A stretch of DNA of 64,000 nucleotides, taken from positions 1,293,946 to 1,357,945 of the forward strand of contig NC_014168.1 of the NCBI RefSeq assembly GCF_000092825.1. The letters are read 5' to 3'. Positions 43,825 through 52,332 of this stretch are shown here, piece by piece; position 1 is the first letter of the stretch; every line of letters starts with the position of its first letter. Position numbers and translations under genes: made by a program. The stretch is from Segniliparus rotundus DSM 44985. GTDB taxonomy: Bacteria; Actinomycetota; Actinomycetes; Mycobacteriales; Mycobacteriaceae. The notes below the pieces were generated by a model. The model ran no database searches and was not told the origin of the DNA. It saw nothing but the letters and a program-made list of their open reading frames with translations.

Positions 43825-46250
43825 AATTTATGTTCCTTGGCTCCAACGATTTCTCGGCCGCCGAAGCCGGGACGAAAGCTGCCGCGCTGCACGAGCTGGC
43901 TGTCTCCGGGTTCCACGTGCCGCCAGGATTCGTGCTGGCGCCCGGAACCGAAGCGCCGGACGACGCCCAGCTGCAGGACTTGGTCGGGCGCATCGGCGGC
44001 TTTCCCGTGGCCGTCCGCTCAAGCGGAGCCGCCGAAGACCTCGACGACGCGAGTTTCGCCGGCATGTACGAGTCGTACCTGAACGTCCAGGATGTCCAGA
44101 CGCTGCGCCAGCGCATCGCCGACTGCCGGGAGTCGGCGCACAGCGCGCGCGCGGCGGAGTACTCTTCGCGCCGAGGGCATGGCACTGCTCCCGGGCAATT
44201 GTCGGTCCTGGTGCAGCGCCAAGTGGACGCGCGGATCGCGGGCGTGGGTTTCACGATCGACCCCTTGCGCGGCGTCGAGGACTTTGGCGTGGTGGAATAC
44301 TGCAACGGGCTGGGGGAGCGTCTGGTCTCGGGCCATGTCACCGGGAGCCGACTGTCGATCCGTCTGCGCGACGGCGAAATCGTGGAGCGCTGCGAGGGGA
44401 GCGAGCCCGCTGTCTGCAGCGCGGAAGAAGCCGCCGCGCTCGCGGCGTTGATGCTCGCGGTGCAAGCGCAACGGGGCCGCCCGCAGGACATCGAATGGGC
44501 CATCGCGACAGACGGCGCCGTGTGGCTTCTGCAGGCGCGGCCCATCACCGCGATCAGCTGGCGGACCGACTGCGGGCAGTACACCGACGCCGATTTCCGG
44601 GACGGCGGCGTGTCGGCGCGGGTGTGCACACCGATGATGTACTCCCTCTACCGCAATGCGTTCCAATCGACCATGCAGCAGTTCTTCGTCGAGCTGGGAT
44701 TGCAGCCGCCCGAAGTCGAACCGGAGTGGATCGGCATGTTCTACGGCCGCCCGTACTGGAATGTCGCAGCGGTCAAGAACTGCTTTGCCAAGGTGCCGGG
44801 CTGGAGCGAGCGGGAGTTCGACGCCGACCTCGGCGTCAACAAGGCATACGGCCCCGAGGGCCCAGTCCTGGTGCCGACGACCGTGTCGACGGTCGTGCGC
44901 GCTGTGCCCGTCGCGCTCGCGGCTGCTCGCCTGCGCAAGGGAAAACTTGTGCAGGCCCGGCGGTTCGCGGGCCAATGGCCGTCCCGGCATGGCTCGTGGC
45001 GGCGCAGGATCGACGAGTTCGCCCAGACCTCCGACAGCCAGTTCGCGCGGGACCTCGCCGAATGCCTGCTCGATTTCCATCCGGCCACCGAGCAGATGTA
45101 CTTCGGCGTGATCTACAACAACACGGTGTTGCAGTCTGACTTCAAGAAGTTGTTGGACGGCGTCGACGCCGCAACGGGCGGCACGAGCGCCGTCACGGAT
45201 CTCATTGGTGGCCTTGCGGATATCAGCCACATGGATATGCAGCGAGGCATCGTCGGCCTGCACCGTGTTTGCCGAGATGAGGGCCTCGACAGCCCTGCTG
45301 CGAAGGAGGAGTTCGCCCACTTTCTCGACAGACACGGGTTCCACGCCGACATCGAGCTGGAGCTCATGTGTCCGCGCTGGTCTGAGGAGCCGGATCGGTT
45401 GCGCGCGATGATTCGTTCGATGCTTGAGAGCGGAGTCGAGCCGATGGACCCGGACGCGAGCGTTGCGCGCCAACGTCAGCGCTATGACGAGGCGCGCGCG
45501 GAAGTTTTGGCGCGGGCGCGGGCGCGGCCCTTGGCGAGGCTGCGCTACAGCCGGTCCTTGAAGCGCATGCTGGACCAGGTGCGCCGGTATCTTGTCGCAC
45601 GCGAAGCCATGCGGGAGCTTTCGGCGCAAGCCTACGCCGTCGTGCGGTCGTATCTTGTCGAGGCCGGTTCGCGCCTGGCCGCCTGCGGAGCGCTCGGGGA
45701 TCCTGACGATGTTTTCATGCTGTCGGCGAGCGAGCTGGCGGATCTGGCTGCCGCGCGACTTGACTCGTCCGCATCGGATCTTCCGGGTTCGGACGTGGCG
45801 GCGACGGTGCGGTACCGTCGCGCTCTGTACGACGGCTACCGGGACTGCGAGCCGCCGCACGAGCTGGGCAGCGGCGTGCAGGAGCTGGCGGCGCGCGGGA
45901 CGGGCGACTGCCTGACGGGCCTTGGTTGCAGCCCTGGCCAGGTCGAAGGCACGGCACGGGTGGTGCATTCTCTGCGCGAGATCGACAGTCTGCGCGCGGG
46001 CGACATCCTCGTCACGCAATACACCGACCCTGGTTGGACCCCGGCGTTGGGCCTGGTGTCCGGCGTCGTCACCCAGGTCGGCGGCATGCTGTCGCACGCA
46101 GCGGTGATCAGCCGGGAGTACGGCATTCCCGCTGTGCTCAACGTCGCCAACGCGACATCGCTGATCCGCTCAGGCCAACAGGTGCGCATCGACGGGCGTG
46201 CGGGCACCGTCGAACTGCTCGACCATTGCGAGGAACAGGTGGCTTCGTGA
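43821..46250 (+). CDS. Second PEP-synthase/rifampin-phosphotransferase-like enzyme
   Basis: 809 residues with the same three-part layout as the gene at 38213 but no carrier domain: PPDK-type ATP-grasp ~1-265 (GTKAAALHELAVSGFHVP, FPVAVRSSGAAEDLDDASF, RPQDIEWAI, LLQARPI), middle ~265-690, and phosphohistidine domain with GGMLSHAAVISREYGIPAV, His759. The ATP-grasp part is slightly shorter than in RPH. It could phosphorylate a small molecule using ATP (leaving AMP and Pi) or activate a carbonyl for condensation with an amine, as PigC/TamQ do. Overlaps its neighbours by 4 bases. Confidence 0.82.
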   Translation: MKFMFLGSNDFSAAEAGTKAAALHELAVSGFHVPPGFVLAPGTEAPDDAQLQDLVGRIGGFPVAVRSSGAAEDLDDASFAGMYESYLNVQDVQTLRQRIADCRESAHSARAAEYSSRRGHGTAPGQLSVLVQRQVDARIAGVGFTIDPLRGVEDFGVVEYCNGLGERLVSGHVTGSRLSIRLRDGEIVERCEGSEPAVCSAEEAAALAALMLAVQAQRGRPQDIEWAIATDGAVWLLQARPITAISWRTDCGQYTDADFRDGGVSARVCTPMMYSLYRNAFQSTMQQFFVELGLQPPEVEPEWIGMFYGRPYWNVAAVKNCFAKVPGWSEREFDADLGVNKAYGPEGPVLVPTTVSTVVRAVPVALAAARLRKGKLVQARRFAGQWPSRHGSWRRRIDEFAQTSDSQFARDLAECLLDFHPATEQMYFGVIYNNTVLQSDFKKLLDGVDAATGGTSAVTDLIGGLADISHMDMQRGIVGLHRVCRDEGLDSPAAKEEFAHFLDRHGFHADIELELMCPRWSEEPDRLRAMIRSMLESGVEPMDPDASVARQRQRYDEARAEVLARARARPLARLRYSRSLKRMLDQVRRYLVAREAMRELSAQAYAVVRSYLVEAGSRLAACGALGDPDDVFMLSASELADLAAARLDSSASDLPGSDVAATVRYRRALYDGYRDCEPPHELGSGVQELAARGTGDCLTGLGCSPGQVEGTARVVHSLREIDSLRAGDILVTQYTDPGWTPALGLVSGVVTQVGGMLSHAAVISREYGIPAVLNVANATSLIRSGQQVRIDGRAGTVELLDHCEEQVAS

Positions 46251-46864
46251 AATTCGTGTGTGTGACCGGTGTCGACGGCTCGGGCAAGTCGACGCAGATT
46301 TCTGCGCTCGCGCGGGCGTTCGCCGAACAAGGGCGGGCGGCGGGGCGAGTCTCTATTTGGGACGGGCTTTCCAGCGAGCGCATGAGGGGCGCGCTTGCTT
46401 TCCGCTCGCGCGAGGATGTGTACCGCTACCTGGGGATGCTCACTCCGGCGGCTCGGGCCTACTTCCTGTTCCACGCCTTACAGGTGTCGATGGACCTCGC
46501 TGTCGCTGGCGTGTGGGACGTGCTGCTGCTGGACGGCTACTGGTACAAGTACTACGCCACAGAAGTGGCGCACGGGGCCGACCGAGAAGCCGTGCGCGCC
46601 ATGGCGTTGGGGTTCGCGCGCCCCGACCGGACGTTCTACCTGACGGTCGACCCCGCCGTCGCAACCGCACGAAAAGCCTGTCGCAGCGATTACGAAAGCG
46701 GTTACGGGGACGCGCGGCGCTTCTTGGATTTCCAGCGCCGCAGCCAGACGTTGCTCGACGCGCTCGCTCGCGAGCACCGGTGGACCGCTCTTGACGGCCG
46801 CTCGGAGCCCGAACAGATCACCCGCACGATATTCGGAGAGCTTCAGAAAGAAGGGGCAGCATGA
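46247..46864 (+). CDS. Thymidylate-kinase-like P-loop protein 1
   Basis: 205 residues. P-loop GVDGSGKSTQI at ~8, a second strand ending in VLLLDGYWYKYYA (the DR(Y/W)-type region of TMKs, here DGYWYKY), and a LID-like Arg-rich stretch near ~140-150. General fold is thymidylate/deoxynucleoside kinase, but key TMK residues are not all conserved, so the acceptor is probably not dTMP. GTG start overlapping the upstream stop by 4 bases. A nucleotide- or metabolite-phosphorylating step in the pathway is inferred from position. Confidence 0.72.
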   Translation: MKFVCVTGVDGSGKSTQISALARAFAEQGRAAGRVSIWDGLSSERMRGALAFRSREDVYRYLGMLTPAARAYFLFHALQVSMDLAVAGVWDVLLLDGYWYKYYATEVAHGADREAVRAMALGFARPDRTFYLTVDPAVATARKACRSDYESGYGDARRFLDFQRRSQTLLDALAREHRWTALDGRSEPEQITRTIFGELQKEGAA

Positions 46865-47706
46865 GCCAAACACCGCGCCGGGTCACAGTGGTGGGCGTCG
46901 ATGGCTGTGGGAAGTCGTCGTTCATCCAGCGCCTGCGGGAGACAACGTTCGCGGATATGGATGTCGCGTCGATCACGTGCCCGGATTTCCACGACACCCG
47001 CAATGCTCCGCTGCAGGCGCTCTCGCGACAGCTGAAAGCATTCAGCGACGGAGCCGATGTGATCGGACGGCCAGCGGCCAAAGCCTCGGCCCTCTATTTG
47101 CAGATGACGCTCTACGGGCCAGTGGAACAGTTCTTCATCCAGTCCTATAGCCCGGATATGCTTGTGTGCGAGCGGCACCCGGTCGTCGAATCCCTGGTCT
47201 ACGGCCCGCTGTACGTCCAATTGGGCAGCCAGCAGCCGATGGCCGCCGACGATGAAACGGCGCTTCGCCCGCTGCTGGACCAGCATGAGCCGGGGACCAT
47301 GGACATGATTCTCGACTGGTACCGCCGCCACGCGGCCCGGTCGGGGCTCCCGGGCGGGCTGTGGGATGTGCTGCGCGACGTCGCAGAGCTGGTGGGCCAG
47401 GGGCCCGAGGCGGCTATCCAAGGGTTCGGCGCGCGCTATCAGACGACGCTTCCCGACGACGTGCTGTGGCTTGACGCCCCGCCGGAGCTGGCGGCCCGGC
47501 GTTGCGCCGCCCGGTCGGAGTCGGGGCAGATCGAAGCGCATGAGACTCCGGAACGTCTTGCGTTCCTGCGCGAGCGCTACCTTGCCGTGCGCGACCTTTT
47601 CGAGCAACGGATCCCGGGCACCCGTTTTCATGTGATCGAGACCAGCGACGAGACGAGCCCCGACATGCTCGTGGCGGCCGCGGCCGCGGCGCTCGGATTC
47701 GCGTGA
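46861..47706 (+). CDS. Thymidylate-kinase-like P-loop protein 2
   Basis: 281 residues. P-loop GVDGCGKSSFIQRL near residue 13; an acidic/aromatic strand MLVCERHPVVESLVYGP (residue ~105, equivalent of the DR-substrate motif); VLWLDAPPELAARR and a LID-type helix with Arg pairs. About 75 residues longer than the preceding kinase and only distantly similar, so the two are not a recent duplication. They overlap by 4 bases. Two different TMK-like kinases in series suggest successive phosphorylations or two acceptors; not provable here. Confidence 0.7.
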   Translation: MSQTPRRVTVVGVDGCGKSSFIQRLRETTFADMDVASITCPDFHDTRNAPLQALSRQLKAFSDGADVIGRPAAKASALYLQMTLYGPVEQFFIQSYSPDMLVCERHPVVESLVYGPLYVQLGSQQPMAADDETALRPLLDQHEPGTMDMILDWYRRHAARSGLPGGLWDVLRDVAELVGQGPEAAIQGFGARYQTTLPDDVLWLDAPPELAARRCAARSESGQIEAHETPERLAFLRERYLAVRDLFEQRIPGTRFHVIETSDETSPDMLVAAAAAALGFA

Positions 47707-49421
47707 CGGGGACGGGCGAGGATGTCGTGCCTCGGCATCCGAGCGTGCTGCACGCGTTGCGCAGCCATGCGCTGGGGGGGACACAGCGGACGATAACCGT
47801 GCTGGGCCGCAGCACTGCGGCGCTGGGAGTGTCCGAGCTCGCGGCAGCAGCCCAGCGGTATGCGGCAGTGCTCTCCGGCCTCGGCGTGCGGGCAGGGGAC
47901 CGGGTGCTGTTGGGGATGCCGACCCGACTGGAGTCGTTGATCGGATTTTTCGCCGTCCAGCTGCTCGGCGCCGTGCCGGCGCCGGTGGCGGTGCCCGCTG
48001 GCGCGCGAAGGGAAGCGGCCGAGCGGACCCTCGCGGATCTGTCGCGGTATTTGCGGCCTGCGGCGATTGTGGCGCCGCAGGCGGTGGCGGCCGAGCTCGC
48101 GCAGCGACGCGGCTCGCTGGGCGAGCTCGTGGTGGACGGCGAAGCCGTGTTCCGGCGCGCAAGCGAGCCGGGAGCCTCGCTGCACGAGTTCCGGCTCCCG
48201 AGACCGAGTGAACCCGCGTTCATCCAGTGCACATCTGGATCGACCGGCAACCCCAAGGGGGTGGTTGTCTCGCACGCGAACATCGCGTCCAACTGCGAGC
48301 AGATAGCGGAGTTCGCCCGCTGGGGCGTTGACGACGTCTGGGTCGGCTGGCTTCCCCTCTACCATGACATGGGGTTGATCGGCGGACTGTTGACGCCGTT
48401 GTTCGTCGGGAGCAGCGCCGTTTTCTTGCCCCCGGCTCGGTTCTTGCGCAGCCCGGCCCAATGGCTCCGCGCCATCGGCGAGTACCGGGGCAGCATCAGC
48501 GCCACTCCGAATTTCGGCTTGGCGTACGCGGCGGCACGGATCGGGGAGGCCGAGCTCGATGCGGTCGACGTCTCCAGCATGCGGAGAATTTTTTGCGGAG
48601 CTGAGCCGGTCGGCCGCCGCGACGTCGAGGCGTTCACCGAGCGGTTCGCCCGCCACGGGCTGCCGGCTGACGCGGTGGTTCCCTGCTACGGGCTCGCTGA
48701 GGCCACACTCATTGTCACTGCCGCAAGCCCCAGCGAGTCCTTGCGCGCCGATATTGTTTCGCGGCGCGCGCTGGCGGCGCAGGGCCGCGCTGTGCCCGCC
48801 GTCCAAGGCGACCCTGACGCCCAAGAGGTGGTGGAAGTCGGCCAGGCTGTCCGAGGAACCGAGATCCGGGTCGTGGACGAGGCTGACGGGCCGGTCGCCG
48901 ACGGCGTTCTGGGCCTGGTGCAGTTCCGAGGGCCGTCCCGAACCGACGGCTATTACGAGTTGCCTGAGGCCACGGCGGATTGCTTACGGCCGGGCGGTTG
49001 GTGGAACACTGGCGACATCGGATACATGCGGCGCGGGAGTTTGCGGATCACCGGGAGGCAACGCGATCTCATCGTGATCCGGGGCGCCAACTACTTCCCG
49101 GACGATTTCGAGCGGGCCGCGCAATCGGTCGACGGCGTCGTGCCCGGCGCGGTCGTCGCCACTGGCGACCATGACGCGGCCTGCGGCACCGAGCAGCTGT
49201 GCCTCATTGTGGAGGTCGCGGCAGAAGCCGGCAGCTATCGCGAGCTGGATCGTTCTATCCGGGCCGCAGTGAGCGCCCAGACCGGTGTCGCCGTGTCACG
49301 GGTCGTTTTCGTGCCCCGGCACAGCATTCCGAAGACCACCAGCGGCAAGGTCCGCCGCGCCTTGGCCCGCCAGAGGTTCGTCGTCGAGGCCGGTCCCGGC
49401 GACGTCGCGGCCCTCGGTTGA
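47703..49421 (+). CDS. Fatty acyl-AMP ligase
   Basis: 572 residues. CTSGSTGNPKGVVVSHANI from residue 176 is the ATP loop, VGWLPLYHDMGLIGG the FAAL hallmark, WWNTGDIGYMR the core motif and IPKTTSGKVRRALAR the C-terminal Lys region. In mycobacteria FAALs (FadD26, FadD28, FadD32) transfer acyl-AMPs to carrier proteins of PKS or NRPS lines rather than to CoA. This is the second acyl-AMP ligase of the operon and the last gene on this strand. Its C-terminal 126 bases overlap, in the opposite direction, the end of the mmpL-like gene. Confidence 0.92.
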   Translation: MTGTGEDVVPRHPSVLHALRSHALGGTQRTITVLGRSTAALGVSELAAAAQRYAAVLSGLGVRAGDRVLLGMPTRLESLIGFFAVQLLGAVPAPVAVPAGARREAAERTLADLSRYLRPAAIVAPQAVAAELAQRRGSLGELVVDGEAVFRRASEPGASLHEFRLPRPSEPAFIQCTSGSTGNPKGVVVSHANIASNCEQIAEFARWGVDDVWVGWLPLYHDMGLIGGLLTPLFVGSSAVFLPPARFLRSPAQWLRAIGEYRGSISATPNFGLAYAAARIGEAELDAVDVSSMRRIFCGAEPVGRRDVEAFTERFARHGLPADAVVPCYGLAEATLIVTAASPSESLRADIVSRRALAAQGRAVPAVQGDPDAQEVVEVGQAVRGTEIRVVDEADGPVADGVLGLVQFRGPSRTDGYYELPEATADCLRPGGWWNTGDIGYMRRGSLRITGRQRDLIVIRGANYFPDDFERAAQSVDGVVPGAVVATGDHDAACGTEQLCLIVEVAAEAGSYRELDRSIRAAVSAQTGVAVSRVVFVPRHSIPKTTSGKVRRALARQRFVVEAGPGDVAALG

Positions 49422-52109
49422 CCGCTTGTTCCCGGTCGGCTCCGCGGCGGTGAAGGCGCGGCAGATGCGCGCGAGCGCGAGATTGGCGGCGAGCGCGCCG
49501 ACGATGACCATGCCGGTCTGGCCCACGTCTTTTTGCGCGCCCGTTGCCACGAGCAGCAGTCCGGCCCCCAATCCCATTCCGGCCGCGGCGAGCATTGTTG
49601 TCCCAGGCCGTCGGACTGCCGTCAGCACTGCGATGTTGTGCGCGAACGCGACCGGCGCCGCCAGCGCGCAGGCCGCGAGGGCAGCGGTCCTGTCGATGGT
49701 GTCGCCGACCAGGCACTGCCAGAAGGCGATATTGAGTCCCAGCGCTGCGACACTGCTGGCCGCGGCGAGCGCGGCGCTGAGCGCGCTGACGAGCGGGCGC
49801 CGGGTCAGCCCCGCCGCCAGGAGGGCGCCAGCGGCAAGTGCGGCGGCAAGCGCAGTCACGCTCATCAGGGCATTGCGGTAGAGGGATTGGCTCATCGCGG
49901 CTGCGCCAGTGATTGTGACCTTGCCGTCTGCGAGCCCGCCGTATTTTGTGTTGGCGGCGACAGCCTGGGCGACCTCGGCGGCGCGCAGCGCCGAGCCGTC
50001 CGCCACCGAACCTGAGCTGCCGTAGACGAACAGCCGAGTCGCCCGGCCGTCGGGTGAGAACAGCAGCTGTTTTGCGAAGTCGTACGACAGCGAGTCGATG
50101 GTCTTCTGCGACACGTAGAAGACGCCCTCGCCGCTGTCGTCGAAGTCGGCGCTGATCGTTCTCAGGCGCGCCGACAGCTGGACGACCTGGGGCAGCACGT
50201 CCTCGACCGATGTGCGCAAGCCCGCCACAACGCCCTTGAAAGCTGCGAGGGCGGTTTTCATGCGCGCGATCGCCGCCGGTGCGCCCGCGAAGGCTTCCGT
50301 GGCGGTCTTCGACCCCGCTGCCACCTGGTTGGCGCTTTCCGAGAGCCTGGCGATGCTCTCGACTAGGTTGTCCACCGGATCGATGACTTTGCGCAGCGCT
50401 GCGCACAGGGGGTCAGCGGCGCAATTCGCCACGCCGTCCGTCCAGTGCCGCACCGGGTCCAGGTTCGCGGCCAGGGCGGTGGCCGAGTCCTGGATGTCTC
50501 TGGCTCCGCCGCTGATCGAGCCCACGGCTTCTTGCATGGTTCTCAGGCCTTTGGCGCCTGTGGCCATGGAGCGTTCGAGCTCGTCGGCCGCAGTGGAGAC
50601 GTGGTCGATCGTCGCCGACAAGGTTTTGATGGCGTCGATTTGTGGGACGAACGCGGAGACCTGGTCTTGCAGTTGGTTGGCGAGGTCTCCGGCCTGATGC
50701 GCGATGGTGGCTTCTGACCAGGGTCTCGCGCCAGGCCAGCTCGCCGACTGCACCGTTCGGACGCCGGGCATGTCCATGAGGCGCCGGGTCAACCTGTCGA
50801 TCGCGATGAGCCCGGAAGGCGTGCGCAGGTCTCGTCCCGTTTCGACGATGACAACGGTCGGCAGGAATTGCGAGGCCGGGAAATGCTCCGGCGCCGCCTG
50901 CTGACGGTGCGATTCGTCGTTGTAGCGTCCGACGGCGACGGGGGCCGCCGCTGCCAGCGCGGCGAACATCGCGCACACCAGAGCCGCAGTGGGCCGCCGC
51001 GCCGCTGCCGACTTGGACGCTGCGCCGCCGGGGGAGCCCAGCCTTGCATCGGCGAGCGCTGCCAGCGCGGGGAGCAGGGTGAAACCGGCGAGCAGCGCCA
51101 ACGCAGTCCCGACAGCTGCGGGCACAGCGATGCCCCGCACTGTGGGATTGGGAGCCAGCGCGGTCGCTCCCAACAGCACAGCCGCAGAAGCCCCGATTGC
51201 CCAGATTCTCGGCGCGACGAGCTTCAGCGCGCTCTTCTCGGCGATTGGCGAATCCTCGCGGCCGTGCTGGCGCCGTTGTTCGCGCAAAAAGATCACAGCG
51301 AATTCGGCGCCCGCGCCCATGGCGAAGGCGACCGTGACCGCAATGGAGAACGCGGGCATACCCGACAACGCGGCAACAGGCGCGCGGCCTGTGAGGGGAA
51401 CAGCGACCAGGCTTGGCAGCGCGCCCGTCAGCAAGACCATGCCGACCGGCAGTGCCGCGCGGCAGAGCAGCCAGGCCAGGGCGGCTATCGCGAGCAGGAT
51501 CACAACACAGAGGACTGCCGCCTGCGCACCGGTGAGGTCCAGGGGCCCGCCCATGGTCGTCGCCGGGCCGACGATCTCGGCCCGAACGCCCGCCGGGGCA
51601 GGCACGCTCTGCACCGCGGCCCGGGCCGCGGCCGCAGAATCACGGGCCTGTGAACTGCCTGCCTCGCCGGTCAACCACATCATCGCGGAGCTCGCCCGGT
51701 GGTCTTTGCTTTCCGAGGCGGGCGCGACAAGCGGGTCCGACCATATGCCGAGGACCGAGGCGACGTGCGCGCGGTCGTTTCGCAACGCCGTGACGACTGC
51801 GGTGTAGTACGCGTGGTCGTTCTCGGTGAGCGGTCGGGAGCTTTCGAACACCACGGAGCTGGTCGTGTTCGAACCAGCGCCGTCGAATACGGTCCCAGCG
51901 CGGAGCGCGGCAGTGGTCGCCGGGTCGTCGCGGGGCAGCATCGGCGACGAGTCCGGATTCGACAGGCGCCTTGCCGGAGGTTCCAGCGTGTTCGCCACGA
52001 TGGCCGCCAGCAGCCAGACGATGACGACGAGCGGCGCGGCATGGCTCGCAAGTCTGTCGAACCAGCGCGGCGCGGACGCGCGCTTGCGCTGGCCCGGTGG
52101 CTTTTCCAT
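49296..52109 (-). CDS. MmpL-like RND transporter with altered proton-relay motifs
   Basis: 937 residues, standard MmpL layout: TM1 (LVVIVWLLAAIVANTL), porter domain, TM2-6, second porter domain with coiled-coil-like helices (~400-640), TM7-12. At the sites of the two relay Asp-Tyr pairs it has E269-F270 (GAGAEFAVIFLREQ) in the first half and N825-I826 (FAHNIAVLTAV) in the second, unlike the Asp-Tyr pairs of the mmpL at 16636. ATG 52109 (MEKPPGQ) begins the protein; longer frames upstream are noise. Its last 42 codons run antisense into the FAAL gene. The next step in moving the product of the 22.5-49.4 kb operon is its likely role. Confidence 0.82.
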   Translation of the reverse strand: MEKPPGQRKRASAPRWFDRLASHAAPLVVIVWLLAAIVANTLEPPARRLSNPDSSPMLPRDDPATTAALRAGTVFDGAGSNTTSSVVFESSRPLTENDHAYYTAVVTALRNDRAHVASVLGIWSDPLVAPASESKDHRASSAMMWLTGEAGSSQARDSAAAARAAVQSVPAPAGVRAEIVGPATTMGGPLDLTGAQAAVLCVVILLAIAALAWLLCRAALPVGMVLLTGALPSLVAVPLTGRAPVAALSGMPAFSIAVTVAFAMGAGAEFAVIFLREQRRQHGREDSPIAEKSALKLVAPRIWAIGASAAVLLGATALAPNPTVRGIAVPAAVGTALALLAGFTLLPALAALADARLGSPGGAASKSAAARRPTAALVCAMFAALAAAAPVAVGRYNDESHRQQAAPEHFPASQFLPTVVIVETGRDLRTPSGLIAIDRLTRRLMDMPGVRTVQSASWPGARPWSEATIAHQAGDLANQLQDQVSAFVPQIDAIKTLSATIDHVSTAADELERSMATGAKGLRTMQEAVGSISGGARDIQDSATALAANLDPVRHWTDGVANCAADPLCAALRKVIDPVDNLVESIARLSESANQVAAGSKTATEAFAGAPAAIARMKTALAAFKGVVAGLRTSVEDVLPQVVQLSARLRTISADFDDSGEGVFYVSQKTIDSLSYDFAKQLLFSPDGRATRLFVYGSSGSVADGSALRAAEVAQAVAANTKYGGLADGKVTITGAAAMSQSLYRNALMSVTALAAALAAGALLAAGLTRRPLVSALSAALAAASSVAALGLNIAFWQCLVGDTIDRTAALAACALAAPVAFAHNIAVLTAVRRPGTTMLAAAGMGLGAGLLLVATGAQKDVGQTGMVIVGALAANLALARICRAFTAAEPTGNKRSTEGRDVAGTGLDDEPLAGQGAADLAAGGLRNAVPGHENDP

Positions 52110-52332
52110 GGTTTCTTTCTTCTGACTTCGGGATCTGTGGCGAGCATGCCTTCCTGCGCGGCGGGCGCTTATCCGCCCGGCTGCTGCGCACAACGTGCCG
52201 ATGCCAGTTTTTGTTAGGCGGATCACCGCAGAATGTATCACGCCAACGGATGGCGGACAGGATTTCCCGCCACTTGCCGGACTGCGCTCGTGGCTCCTGT
52301 TTCTGTCGGTCTGGTGCGTTACGGTACTGGGC

